NCBI GenBank assembly: GCA_002441045.1
Contig: DJWQ01000147.1
Coordinates: 1-38,264, forward strand
Reading direction: 5' to 3'
DNA from: Firmicutes bacterium UBA6226
Lineage (GTDB): Bacteria; Bacillota_A; Clostridia; Peptostreptococcales; Acidaminobacteraceae
DNA length: 38,264 nt
Shown here piece by piece: positions 1 to 7,952 of this stretch. The notes under the pieces were generated by a model. It did not search any database and was not told where the DNA came from. It was given only the letters and a program-made list of their open reading frames with translations. Every line of letters starts with the position of its first letter. Position 1 is the stretch's first letter. Made by a program: the position numbers and the translations under genes.

Positions 1-401
1 TTAGTAGAACTTACAGGTAAAGTTTTTGCTTGATCGATTTGTGAAATATGTGCGGTTAACTTGCTTCTAAAATAATCATCATCAAATGGCTTTAAGATGT
101 AGTCATTTGCGCCAACGCGTATCGCTTTAACAAATGATTTTCTAGTGTTCAAACTTGTGGCGATTATTACGACAAGGTTTGGATTGATATCTCTCAATTT
201 TCCGATTAACTCAAATCCATCTTCAGGACCTAAGTTAACGTCTATTATGATCATATCCAAAACAGATTGTAGATTCCCTACTCTATTTATGGCTTCATAC
301 ATTGTAGAGGCACTTACAATTTCAACTGGTACATTTTCAAGAATCTTTTTTATCCGGTACGCAGTTGTTGCATTGATATCGACTACCATTATATGAGTCA
401 T
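1..401 (-). CDS. Response regulator receiver protein, C-terminus cut by window edge
   Basis: The reading frame is open from an ATG at 401 to the window edge, giving 133 codons with no stop. It has the receiver-domain signature: an acidic residue after beta-1 (D8 in MVVDIN), the phospho-acceptor D54 in IIIDVNLG, T82 in IIATS and K104 in YILKPF. The usual second acidic residue next to D8 is replaced, so Mg2+ binding may be atypical. A strong GGGAGGG ribosome binding site precedes the start. The gene begins 20 bases after the stop of the AI-2E permease gene and is probably co-transcribed with it. Any output domain lies outside the window, so the target is unknown. The receiver assignment is firm; the role is not. 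Confidence 0.85.
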   Translation of the reverse strand, partial: MTHIMVVDINATTAYRIKKILENVPVEIVSASTMYEAINRVGNLQSVLDMIIIDVNLGPEDGFELIGKLRDINPNLVVIIATSLNTRKSFVKAIRVGANDYILKPFDDDYFRSKLTAHISQIDQAKTLPVSST

Positions 402-420
402 TTGCCCTCCCATTGGTTAA

Positions 421-1563
421 CTATTTCTTTCTTCTTCTATTTTTTAACTGACCTTCTTCTAAGCCTTCGTATCCTTTTGAAGAAAGTTTTCGCTCAATAT
501 CCTCTTCAAGTAGTGTTTTTATTAACACGCAAACTGGAACGCCTAAAAACATACCTACGATACCAAATGCAGCACCGCCAACGGTTACTGCGACTATAAT
601 CCAAAATGCAGAAACGCCAACAGAATCGCCTAATATAAAAGGTCCTATGACAAGTCCATCTAATTGTTGAATCGCAAGTACAAGTAGTAAAATATAGACA
701 ACACTAATAGGGTGTGTTGGATTAGCAATTAATGTAATCACACCAGCTGGTATTGCACCTAAAAATGGGCCGAAATATGGAATCATATTTGTAATACCAA
801 TGATGAGTGCAATGATCATCGCGTATTCGAAATGGAAAAAAGTAAATACGAAATAGGATAAAAAACCAATAATTGTACTATCTATGAATTTTCCGATGAC
901 AAAATCTTTGAAAATTGTATCGCTTTTTCTTGAAATATAGAATATCCAATTGACTTGCTTATCATTGAAATATGCAAAGATCATTCGTTTAATTCTTGCG
1001 ACCAAATCTTTTTTCTCTGCTAACATATAGATCGCTATAACAAGTGCAATAATAAAGGAGATTAAGCCAGATGTAATTTGTTGGAGTTGGGTGACTATGA
1101 GCAGTACAGCTGAACCAGTAAAATTTGTTATCTTTTGTAAGAATGGTGTGAGCGTGTCAATTAAAGTTTGCTGAAGCTGCTTTAGATAGACATTATTAAA
1201 ATCTATTCGGTTTAAAAACGAAAAATCAAAAGAATTCTTATAGTCTATTGCTGAAATGGCCTTTATTAGTGATGCTACAGCATCTACGATACCTGGAATT
1301 ACAACAACGCCTAATAATCCTATCAAAGATATAAAAATTGAAAAAGTAATAATAATGGCAATAAAACGTGGCAGATGCACTTTGTTTTCAAAGAATCTGA
1401 CGATGTAATCCAAAAAATACGCCAGTATAAAAGCCAGTAAAACAGGAGAAATTGCCGCTGTGATAATCGTTAAGAGATCCGTTTTGGTCATAATGATAAT
1501 GATTAATGTCGCAATAATAATAAGTTTTGCAAATGTTGTTGAGCGAATTTCTTTTAGATTCAT
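421..1563 (-). CDS. AI-2E family transporter (PerM/YtvI-like permease)
   Basis: This 380-residue integral membrane protein has the AI-2E transporter layout: paired N-terminal helices (about residues 10-45), another pair near 60-95, a long amphipathic extracytoplasmic segment (about 100-150), then several helices toward the C-terminus. The conserved stretches IGITNMIPYFGPFLGAIPAG and FGIVGMFLGVPV are typical of the family. Members are named for autoinducer-2 export, but many act as ion or proton antiporters, so the substrate is open. The start has a good RBS (GTAGGAG). A TATAAT lies at 1608-1613 without a clear -35 box. The C-terminus is very basic (RRRKK). Its downstream neighbour is the partial response regulator. 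Confidence 0.9.
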   Translation of the reverse strand: MNLKEIRSTTFAKLIIIATLIIIIMTKTDLLTIITAAISPVLLAFILAYFLDYIVRFFENKVHLPRFIAIIITFSIFISLIGLLGVVVIPGIVDAVASLIKAISAIDYKNSFDFSFLNRIDFNNVYLKQLQQTLIDTLTPFLQKITNFTGSAVLLIVTQLQQITSGLISFIIALVIAIYMLAEKKDLVARIKRMIFAYFNDKQVNWIFYISRKSDTIFKDFVIGKFIDSTIIGFLSYFVFTFFHFEYAMIIALIIGITNMIPYFGPFLGAIPAGVITLIANPTHPISVVYILLLVLAIQQLDGLVIGPFILGDSVGVSAFWIIVAVTVGGAAFGIVGMFLGVPVCVLIKTLLEEDIERKLSSKGYEGLEEGQLKNRRRKK

Positions 1564-1740
1564 ACTACTCTCCTACCCATAGGGCATCATGATTTTTAGT
1601 TAATTCCATTATATCCGATTTAAGTCGTAATTTGTATTAAAATAAGGTTTTAATAGTAAAATGAGTTTTAAGTCTTATATCACTGTAAAATGGTTTATCT
1701 GAGTAGAGAATAAATTGTTACAGAAGAAGTTCAAAAAAGC
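1564..1740. other. Intergenic region upstream of the AI-2E transporter gene
   Basis: This AT-rich spacer contains a minus-strand TATAAT at 1608-1613 with only a poor -35 match, so it probably holds the promoter of the transporter/response-regulator pair. I see no ORF or strong structure here apart from the deoC terminator that borders it. Confidence 0.4.
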
Positions 1741-1776
1741 AAAAATAGGTTGTCATAATAAAATTATGACAACCCA
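1741..1776 (-). terminator. Rho-independent terminator of deoC
   Basis: Bases 1748-1757 (GGTTGTCATA) pair perfectly with 1765-1774 across a 7-base loop, giving a 10-bp stem. Read on the minus strand, the stem is followed by TATTTTTGC. It lies about 25 bases after the deoC stop. Confidence 0.85.
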
Positions 1777-1798
1777 CCTGATAATATTCAAAATTAAT

Positions 1799-2467
1799 TT
1801 AATAATCTGAATTACTTGTTCCGCTGTTTGTTGCAATCTCAACTGATGCTGAAGCACCAATTCGAGTAGCGCCTGCATCTACCATTGCTTTAGCAGTTGC
1901 ATAATCTCTAACGCCACCAGAAGCCTTAACTTCTAATGCATCACCAACCGTTTTTTTCATAAGTGCAACATCTTCAGCAGTAGCACCACCAGTGCTAAAA
2001 CCAGTAGATGTCTTTACAAACTGAGCACCAGCTTCTTTTGATAATTCACTTGCTTTAACAATTTCTTCTTTAGTTAATAGACAAGTTTCAAGAATTACCT
2101 TTAAGATTGCTTTACCTTTGATTGCATCAACGACTGCGGCAATATCATTCTTTACAAAATCATATTTTTGATCTTTTAAAGCAGATACATTAAGAACCAT
2201 GTCGATCTCATTTGCTCCGTCTTCTACAGCCTTTTTTGCTTCATAAGCTTTCATTTCAGTTGTGTTGGCACCCAGTGGAAAACCAATAACTGAAGTTACT
2301 TTTACATCTGTCCCCTTAAGCTCTTTAGCTACTAAAGGAACAAAGTATGGATTGACACAAACTGAGAAAAATCCATATTCTTTTGCTTCGTCACAAACTT
2401 TTATAACATCAGCATCTGTTACATTTGGTTTTAAAATCGTATGATCAATCATTTTAGCAATATTCAT
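1799..2467 (-). CDS. deoC: Deoxyribose-phosphate aldolase
   Basis: This cytoplasmic class I aldolase cleaves 2-deoxyribose 5-phosphate to glyceraldehyde 3-phosphate and acetaldehyde, in deoxynucleoside salvage and catabolism. The 222-residue length is typical. The Schiff-base lysine is K152 in [15 protein letters not shown], the second active-site lysine is K181 in VKASGGVRD, and the acidic residue is D89 in NEIDMVLN. The N-terminus [14 protein letters not shown] is characteristic. The start has an AGAGGTG RBS. Its own promoter (2497-2525) and terminator make it a single-gene transcript, although it sits next to hpt, another salvage gene. No other deo genes are nearby. Confidence 0.97.
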   Translation of the reverse strand: MNIAKMIDHTILKPNVTDADVIKVCDEAKEYGFFSVCVNPYFVPLVAKELKGTDVKVTSVIGFPLGANTTEMKAYEAKKAVEDGANEIDMVLNVSALKDQKYDFVKNDIAAVVDAIKGKAILKVILETCLLTKEEIVKASELSKEAGAQFVKTSTGFSTGGATAEDVALMKKTVGDALEVKASGGVRDYATAKAMVDAGATRIGASASVEIATNSGTSNSDY

Positions 2468-2496
2468 AGAATCACCTCTTCTTTGATTTCAGTTCA

Positions 2497-2525
2497 ATCA
2501 TACTTGATACTTACCCAATCGTCAA
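2497..2525 (-). promoter_or_regulatory. Sigma-A type promoter of deoC
   Basis: On the minus strand the sequence reads TTGACG, 17 bases, TATGAT. The -35 box is 2520-2525 and the -10 box 2497-2502. Transcription would start near 2490, just upstream of the deoC RBS. Confidence 0.75.
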
Positions 2526-2563
2526 ATAAGAAACCTATTTTTTATAATAAGTTTACAACGAAA

Positions 2564-3103
2564 TTATTTAGAATAGACTGACTCTTTTAATGTTGCGATG
2601 TAAGGTAAATTTCTATATCTCTCAGCAAAATCGATACCATAGCCTACGATAAATTCGTCTGGAATTTCGAATCCGACGTATTTCACATCTAGTTTCGCAA
2701 TTCTTCTTTCAGGTTTATCAAGTAATGTACAGATTTCTAAGCTCTTAGGTCCTCTAGAATGGAAATTTTCTGTAAGATATTTTAAAGTTAATCCAGTATC
2801 AATTATATCTTCAACAATCAACACATGTTTGCCTTCGATGCTAAAATCCAAGTCTTTTAAAATTTTTACGACACCAGAACTTTCTGTAGAATGTCCATAA
2901 CTAGAAGCTGCAATAAAATCAATTTGTATAGGGAAACTAATTTCTCTCATAAGGTCGCACATAAATACGTTCGCACCTTTTAGAACGCCTACCAATAAGA
3001 GTTCTTTGTCCTTATAATCAGCAGAGATTTGATCTGCTATTGCTTTTACACGTTCTTTAAGTTGAACTTCAGAATATAGTACTGACTTAACATCGTTTTT
3101 CAT
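2564..3103 (-). CDS. hpt: Hypoxanthine phosphoribosyltransferase
   Basis: This purine salvage enzyme transfers phosphoribose from PRPP to hypoxanthine or guanine. The PRPP-binding loop is clear (VLIVEDIIDTGLTL), as are the N-terminal LLVGVLKGANVFMCDL and the C-terminal VGYGIDFAERYRNLPYI. I chose the ATG at 3103 (179 residues, usual for the family) because AAGGAG lies just upstream of it. The frame could extend to a TTG at 3124, but that would place the RBS inside the gene. It follows the tad/FHA gene by 57 bases, and a candidate promoter sits in that gap. Confidence 0.96.
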   Translation of the reverse strand: MKNDVKSVLYSEVQLKERVKAIADQISADYKDKELLLVGVLKGANVFMCDLMREISFPIQIDFIAASSYGHSTESSGVVKILKDLDFSIEGKHVLIVEDIIDTGLTLKYLTENFHSRGPKSLEICTLLDKPERRIAKLDVKYVGFEIPDEFIVGYGIDFAERYRNLPYIATLKESVYSK

Positions 3104-3127
3104 GATACACTCCTTAATTTGCAAATA

Positions 3128-3156
3128 ATATAATCACAAACTATATAATATCACAA
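3128..3156 (-). promoter_or_regulatory. Candidate promoter of hpt
   Basis: On the minus strand TTGTGA (3151-3156) is followed after 17 bases by TTATAT (3128-3133). It lies just upstream of the hpt RBS and after the FHA gene stop. The match is moderate. Confidence 0.5.
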
Positions 3157-3159
3157 AAA

Positions 3160-4029
3160 CTACCTTATAAATATAAATTCTTTTTCACCTAATTGGATAA
3201 TATCACCATTGACAATTGGTGCATTTTCTCTGATTTGTATGCCATTGATCCAAGTACCGTTTTTAGACTCAAGATCTTTTACTTTAAACGTTGCGTTTTC
3301 CTTATATATAACACAGTGCTTTCTACTAATTGAGTTTTCTATAATCTGAACATTAGATGTATCATCACGGCCAATGACGTTGGACTCGAAATATAATTTG
3401 TAAAATTTTTGAGGGTTTGATTTATCCATAAGCATAGAGTTGCTTGAGGGATGCTTTGTAATACCAACTGTAGGTTTGTCTTTTGATTTTATTCTTTCTT
3501 TACGCGTAAATCGATTAAACCATATAGGTTCTTTTTGTGGATTAGAGTATTTAACAAACCAGTCTGCAATAGATTTAGGTGTACTCGGTATAATCTTTAA
3601 TTTTTCTAGTGGTAAGGCTGTTTCGCAGTTTATAAAAAGAAAGTACATTAGTTGATCTAATTTAGTTTCTGTTTTTAATAAATCAACTGGTAGATAGCAA
3701 AACATAAAGTGATTTTGTATACCGTTATAGTAGATTTGCTCTGGTACATATATAATATTTTGGAAATCAAGCAAATGATGCTCTAATACATCTTCTAGGT
3801 TAGCTAAGTCAGTGATTAATTGTGACATAAGATTAATAGTAAAAATGCCTGAATTCATAAGTTGTGTTATTGATAATAAAGACCCGTCAATATGCCAATT
3901 GAGTTGTGATATTTCACCACTTCCAACTAATTTTAGTTCAATTGGAAGCAAAGATTTTAAGTTTGTTTTTTGAATCATGTCCTTTTCAAAGGTGTTAATT
4001 TTCGAGGACAGATAGTATTGCGATTCCAT
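3160..4029 (-). CDS. FHA-domain protein of the tad locus
   Basis: The protein has 289 residues. The C-terminal 80 or so form an FHA domain, a phosphothreonine-binding module: the GR of NVIGRDDTSN near 219, SISRKHC near 236, and LESKNGTWINGIQI followed by NGDIIQLG. The N-terminal 180 residues are not an enzyme I recognise. They resemble the DUF6382-type domain that precedes FHA in Firmicutes tad loci, which I judge from memory. The gene starts 2 bases after the pilin gene and is last in the tad operon. It may link Ser/Thr phosphorylation to pilus assembly, but no kinase gene is present in the window. The FHA assignment is firm; the role is inferred. Confidence 0.85.
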   Translation of the reverse strand: MESQYYLSSKINTFEKDMIQKTNLKSLLPIELKLVGSGEISQLNWHIDGSLLSITQLMNSGIFTINLMSQLITDLANLEDVLEHHLLDFQNIIYVPEQIYYNGIQNHFMFCYLPVDLLKTETKLDQLMYFLFINCETALPLEKLKIIPSTPKSIADWFVKYSNPQKEPIWFNRFTRKERIKSKDKPTVGITKHPSSNSMLMDKSNPQKFYKLYFESNVIGRDDTSNVQIIENSISRKHCVIYKENATFKVKDLESKNGTWINGIQIRENAPIVNGDIIQLGEKEFIFIR

Positions 4030-4031
4030 GA

Positions 4032-4238
4032 TTAATTAAATAAGCTGTCTATATCATTATTTTCACTAATACCTTGAGTGATTTTAGTGAAGAAATCGAC
4101 AGCAAATGTCTTAAATAAAAAGGCTAACCCAATCAAAACGGCAATTATGATTACGATCTCAATGGTTCCCATCCCCTTTTCATTTTTATAGAATCGATTA
4201 AATTGAGTTACTATGTAGTTCGGTAATAATTTAAACAT
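4032..4238 (-). CDS. flp: Flp-type (type IVb) prepilin
   Basis: This 68-residue protein has a basic leader ending in NEKG followed by MGTIEIVIIIAVLIGLAFLF. That fits a prepilin peptidase site after G22, with glutamate at position +5 of the mature protein (E27) and a hydrophobic assembly helix. Flp pilins are the structural subunits of Tad pili. The gene lies between tadC and the FHA gene. No prepilin peptidase (tadV) is in the window, so one must be elsewhere if the pilus is made. The C-terminus after the helix is short (about 25 residues), as in other Flp pilins. Confidence 0.85.
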   Translation of the reverse strand: MFKLLPNYIVTQFNRFYKNEKGMGTIEIVIIIAVLIGLAFLFKTFAVDFFTKITQGISENNDIDSLFN

Positions 4239-4249
4239 GTTATTCTCCT

Positions 4250-4771
4250 TTATAATATTAGTAATATTGGTGTGATGACTACTGTAATGACACTGATTAA
4301 GGATAATATTAAAATAAATGTCAGCTGAACGGTAACTTTTTCCGACTTGATTTTTGCATTAACCGAAAGGTTTATCCATAACTCATCGTGAAATTTTTCT
4401 AATGCGGATGCAGCGGTCTGAGAGCCAGTTTTCTTTAATTGTGAGATGAGTCTCGTAAAACGCCAAATTTCTTTGTCATCTCTTTCAAAGGCGTACCGAT
4501 TAAAAAGTTCAATATAATTTGAAGAAATTCTTTTATGAACATTAAAGGTTTCATCCATGTTAAATGTTTCAAACGCTTGTTTTAAGGAATTTTCTAAACT
4601 TACTCCGGTTTCATAAGTGATAATAAATTCTTGAATCAAGCTTGGGAGATGTTTATCTAACAAGGTTTTCTTTTTTGAAGCTTTTGATAATCCAAACCAT
4701 GTGTCAATTATTTGATTTTTTTCATCTAACCAAGTTTTAAGTCTGTTGATTGAGTTCACCTCCTTATACAT
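4250..4771 (-). CDS. tadC: Short TadC-like pilus membrane protein
   Basis: This 173-residue protein follows tadB. Its central part (about 40-145) is helical, with EFIITYETGVSLENSLKQAF and ISQLKKTGSQTAASALEKFH, resembling the T2SSF/TadC cytoplasmic domain. It ends in a hydrophobic segment (about 150-173). It is much shorter than the usual 280-330 residues and lacks the N-terminal membrane pair. The start is uncertain. The ATG at 4771 has no RBS, while a perfect AAGGAGGTGA lies inside the frame at codons 3-6. That RBS is 8 bases before an ATC codon at 4750, which may be the true, non-canonical start. The TadC identity rests mostly on position in the operon. Confidence 0.7.
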   Translation of the reverse strand: MYKEVNSINRLKTWLDEKNQIIDTWFGLSKASKKKTLLDKHLPSLIQEFIITYETGVSLENSLKQAFETFNMDETFNVHKRISSNYIELFNRYAFERDDKEIWRFTRLISQLKKTGSQTAASALEKFHDELWINLSVNAKIKSEKVTVQLTFILILSLISVITVVITPILLIL

Positions 4772-4787
4772 TGATTACAAATCAAAC

Positions 4788-5582
4788 TTAAACTTCAAAA
4801 GTAACGATTTTCTTAGCAATCAAATTCATTATCAAAAGTAAAGCAAATGCAAATGTCATCGTAATTCGACCGACTAAAGTACCATACATGATGTCTAAAT
4901 AGCCTCTAGAAGTACTATCTATAAACAAAATTATAAAAATTGGCGCTAAACTCAGAATGTTTTGTTCAAGTGTCTTTTGATATAAGATACTCTTTACCTC
5001 ATTTTTCACTTTATATTTCATGTGAAGCTTATCTAAAGTTACATTGGTGATTCGATTTAGATTTGCGCCAGATACTTTTGCGGTTCTAATCATCTTAATG
5101 TAAAGTTCACATTCCGAGATCGGATAAAATGAATAAAGGAGTTGATAGATTTTCTCTCTTTCTATACCAATTTGGATAGCGTTATTGAGTTGATGGATAC
5201 ATTTAGCTGAATAGTTTTGCTCGAAGTTAATATCTTTACTTAATGAAGCAATCGCAGCTTCAAAGCCATAACCAAGTGAAAGATTGGTATTGATCAGATT
5301 TAGAAAATCAATAAAATGGTCTAAATAGTAGGAAGCCATATTCTTTTCATATCGATTTGTGCTTTTTAGCAGTACTACAAACACTAGAATCGTCAAGAAA
5401 CATAAAACCCAGCTCTTCCAAAATGCCCATGCGCTCAGCAGATAAAAGGAGAGATCTAGTACATAACGCATATAATCTATGTTTCTATAATTTTTATATG
5501 AAGATTTGATTCTGACAGTATCTTTCAACCTAATCACTTTTGTGAATGCGTGATTAAACTTTCTTTTAATTTGACTTATCAT
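4788..5582 (-). CDS. tadB: TadB-like pilus assembly membrane protein
   Basis: This is a T2SSF-type inner-membrane platform protein that would work with TadA and TadC in pilus extrusion. It has a hydrophobic stretch near 45-72, a cytoplasmic helical domain with HFIDFLNLINTNLSLGYGFEAA and RTAKVSGANLNRITN, and two hydrophobic segments at the C-terminus (about 205-260). I place the start at the ATG at 5582 (264 residues). It overlaps the tadA stop, with AGGAG upstream. The open frame continues to 5636 inside tadA but without an RBS. Overlap with tadA suggests translational coupling. Confidence 0.8.
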   Translation of the reverse strand: MISQIKRKFNHAFTKVIRLKDTVRIKSSYKNYRNIDYMRYVLDLSFYLLSAWAFWKSWVLCFLTILVFVVLLKSTNRYEKNMASYYLDHFIDFLNLINTNLSLGYGFEAAIASLSKDINFEQNYSAKCIHQLNNAIQIGIEREKIYQLLYSFYPISECELYIKMIRTAKVSGANLNRITNVTLDKLHMKYKVKNEVKSILYQKTLEQNILSLAPIFIILFIDSTSRGYLDIMYGTLVGRITMTFAFALLLIMNLIAKKIVTFEV

Positions 5583-6750
5583 AATTTTGAAATCTCCTGA
5601 GTTTCGTTTTATTTTTGATAAAGGACAATAAATCAATGCATTTGACTTGATTAAAATCAGATAGCTTATAAATCACGTTGACTGAATAATCTGCTGGTGT
5701 TTTAAGAAGTTCACAAATTTCAGTGATACAACGTTTTCCATCGGGTAATTTTTCAACAAAAATTATAAAGTCAATTGCTGAGATAATTTGTCTTCTAATC
5801 AATGAAGCATTAATATCACTATGACTACAAGCAATTACTTCAAGTCGAACCAGCATATCTAAGGCAGAATTTGAATGTCCTGTAGATAAAGAGCCATCGT
5901 GACCAGTGTTCATTGCTTGAAGCATATCGATTATTTCTTCACCACGTACTTCACCAACTATGATTCTGTCGGGTCGCATTCTAAGCGCATTTTTTATCAA
6001 GTGACTTGTGCTAACATTTGCTTCATTTTTAGAGAGGCGCGTCTCAAGTGATACTAAATTTTTATGGTTTAATAATTTTAATTCAGCAGCATCTTCAATG
6101 GTTATAATCCTTTCATCTGTTGGAATATAATCTGATAAACAATTTAATAAGGTTGTCTTACCTGAGCCTGTACTACCACATACAAACAAATTGTACTTTG
6201 ATTTTATGATTTTAGACATAAATAGAGCTACTTCTGAGTCAAACATCTCATTATTGATTAAGTCCTGTGTTCGAATGAGAGCTTTTTTGAATTTTCTTAT
6301 GGTGACTATAGGTCCGTTTAGAGCAATTGGATCTAAAACCACATTTACTCTAGAGCCATCTTTTAATCTTGCGTCTAACGTAGGATGTGTTAGATTAACC
6401 TCCCGTCCAACCTCATTAGCGACTTTATAGATGAGCTGCATCAATTGATCATGTGAAAAATATTTAATTTCTGAAAGATGCAAAAGACCATTGGACTCAT
6501 AGAATATGCTATTTAAACCATTAATCATAATTTCTGTAATTTCAGGATTATCCAATAAAGGTTGTATAATACCATAACCAAACAATTCTTGTTTTAAATA
6601 TTGAAGGAGTACTTTCTTTTCATGTAAGCCTAGATGAGATTCTAGATCAACTCGATGGTTGAGAAAATGATTTAGAGATTCGTCATCATTACCAATTGAA
6701 GCTTCTAAAATCTCTAACTTAAGTTTTTCAACAAGTTCGTTTGCAATCAC
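5566..6750 (-). CDS. tadA: TadA/CpaF secretion ATPase
   Basis: This cytoplasmic hexameric GSPII/PilT-class ATPase powers Tad pilus assembly. The Walker A motif GSTGSGKTT is near residues 192-200. The acidic block ITIEDAAELKL, the histidine-box region and RPDRIIVGEVRGEE (Walker B) follow in order. The N-terminal region carries IIQPLLDNPEITEIMINGL, typical of CpaF. I chose the GTG at 6750 (394 residues) because GAGGAGAGGAG lies 10 bases upstream. The frame continues to 6816, but that part overlaps the previous gene by 89 bases. With the GTG start the overlap is about 23 bases. Confidence 0.92.
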   Translation of the reverse strand: MIANELVEKLKLEILEASIGNDDESLNHFLNHRVDLESHLGLHEKKVLLQYLKQELFGYGIIQPLLDNPEITEIMINGLNSIFYESNGLLHLSEIKYFSHDQLMQLIYKVANEVGREVNLTHPTLDARLKDGSRVNVVLDPIALNGPIVTIRKFKKALIRTQDLINNEMFDSEVALFMSKIIKSKYNLFVCGSTGSGKTTLLNCLSDYIPTDERIITIEDAAELKLLNHKNLVSLETRLSKNEANVSTSHLIKNALRMRPDRIIVGEVRGEEIIDMLQAMNTGHDGSLSTGHSNSALDMLVRLEVIACSHSDINASLIRRQIISAIDFIIFVEKLPDGKRCITEICELLKTPADYSVNVIYKLSDFNQVKCIDLLSFIKNKTKLRRFQNYDKSN

Positions 6751-7465
6751 AATATATAATCTCCTCTCCTCTAATAATGACTTCAATAACCTTTGGGTTC
6801 TTGTAACCTTCATCAAGCACCAATTCTCTTGTTTTATCTTTGGAAACAGTGATAAGAAAATTCGTGATTTCTAAAATATAAAAATCAAGTTGACCTTTAA
6901 GTGGAAAACTAAACACCATAGTATTGCCTCTTTTTCTTGTTGATTCAATTAAACTAAGGATTTCTGAACTTGGCTCAAATCTCAAATCGCTAATGTTATT
7001 GATGACATATAAGATTTCTTTACTTTGAAGAATTGGTCCGTCATTCATACTCCATTGAAATAATGAAAACTTTGAATCAGGGTTAAAGTTAAGACAGAAT
7101 ATATATTCAATTGAAAATTTCTCAGCGATACGATACATTTGCATCTCAGTTAAGGTCATCACTTCGGTACTGGTACAAAAATATAATGGGAAAAATTGAT
7201 CTGAAATTAAGCTTTTTATACGCTCGATACTCTGATATTTTGAAATGACGCGATAATCATCATCAGACTCACCGAGAATTATAACATTTTCATCGATTAA
7301 GTTTAATTCCCTGATCAATTCTCTATCATTGTCATCTACAACCAAAATGTCATCGTTCTGAAGCTTTTCAATGGTCTCAATCGAGATTAATGACAAATTA
7401 ACAACTGACATTTTTATTTTGTTGTACAGTTTTTCTGTATAGCTGTTTTTAAGGAAATAGATCAT
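6728..7465 (-). CDS. CpaE/TadZ-like pseudo-receiver protein, first gene of tad operon
   Basis: The start is the ATG at 7465 with GGAGTCGAT upstream. A longer frame to 7528 would run into the promoter. The 245-residue protein is not a full TadZ. Residues 15-95 look like a divergent receiver or atypical Rossmann unit (KLQNDDILVVDDND, NVIILGES). The middle and C-terminal parts (YFCTSTEVMTLTEMQMYRIA, FCLNFNPDS, STRKRGNTMVFSFPLKG) are laid out like a MinD-type ATPase but show no Walker A motif. In tad loci the gene before tadA is commonly cpaE/tadZ, which sets pilus position. Position supports that role here; the sequence alone does not prove it. Confidence 0.6.
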   Translation of the reverse strand: MIYFLKNSYTEKLYNKIKMSVVNLSLISIETIEKLQNDDILVVDDNDRELIRELNLIDENVIILGESDDDYRVISKYQSIERIKSLISDQFFPLYFCTSTEVMTLTEMQMYRIAEKFSIEYIFCLNFNPDSKFSLFQWSMNDGPILQSKEILYVINNISDLRFEPSSEILSLIESTRKRGNTMVFSFPLKGQLDFYILEITNFLITVSKDKTRELVLDEGYKNPKVIEVIIRGEEIIYCDCKRTC

Positions 7466-7499
7466 ATCGACTCCGAAATGTAAAATAATGGATATTGTC

Positions 7500-7528
7500 A
7501 TTATACTTCCATATAATGGTAAAAGCAA
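7500..7528 (-). promoter_or_regulatory. Sigma-A type promoter of the tad operon
   Basis: On the minus strand TTGCTT (7523-7528), a 17-base spacer and a consensus TATAAT (7500-7505). Transcription would start near 7493, just after the terminator of the upstream operon. This also argues that the first tad gene starts at 7465. Confidence 0.75.
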
Positions 7529-7535
7529 TACAAAA

Positions 7536-7570
7536 AATAAAAAACACCCTTCGATGCTTCAAAGGGTGTT
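7536..7570 (-). terminator. Rho-independent terminator after the OadA-type operon
   Basis: A 9-bp stem, AACACCCTT (7543-7551) with AAGGGTGTT (7562-7570), is followed on the minus strand by TTTTTATTTTTTG. It ends the operon containing the carboxyltransferase and the small membrane protein. Confidence 0.88.
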
Positions 7571-7585
7571 GCTACTAAAATTAAC

Positions 7586-7933
7586 TTATTTTTTCCCATA
7601 TGGGAATTTTTTTCTGTAGATTTTTTCATTCTTATTCCAAATAAAATGGCCATAAATGGTACCAAATATTACAAAGAATAAAATGGCTATAACCGCTTGA
7701 ATAAAGTCGTATTTGACACTTTCTTTAACAAAGAAATTTAAAACAATCATAATCGCAGAATAGATTAAGAAAGTTGGTAAACCCCATGTAATTGCACCAA
7801 ATCTCAATACAAATTTTAATTTACCATTTTCTCTACTTTGCGGCCAAGTATCATAGATTAATTTTTCGTTTTCAGCTTCTCTCATTTTTTGTTTGGTTGC
7901 TCGATCCACTGTATTTTCTTTCTTTTGAAACAT
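7586..7933 (-). CDS. Small membrane protein of unknown function
   Basis: I do not recognise this 115-residue protein. Residues 1-40 are hydrophilic and charged, two hydrophobic helices lie near 47-69 and 78-98, and the C-terminus is basic (KIYRKKFPYGKK), so both ends are probably cytoplasmic. It starts 20 bases after the carboxyltransferase gene and is followed by a terminator, so the two form one operon. The context suggests an accessory role to the carboxyltransferase, or to a membrane-bound decarboxylase complex encoded elsewhere. That is inference only. Confidence 0.75.
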   Translation of the reverse strand: MFQKKENTVDRATKQKMREAENEKLIYDTWPQSRENGKLKFVLRFGAITWGLPTFLIYSAIMIVLNFFVKESVKYDFIQAVIAILFFVIFGTIYGHFIWNKNEKIYRKKFPYGKK

Positions 7934-7952
7934 TTATGCCTCCAACGTTGAA

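Noticed and set aside
6751..6816. Longer N-terminus of TadA starting at an ATG at 6816
   Set aside because: It would overlap the upstream gene by 89 bases and lacks an RBS, while a GTG at 6750 has a strong one.
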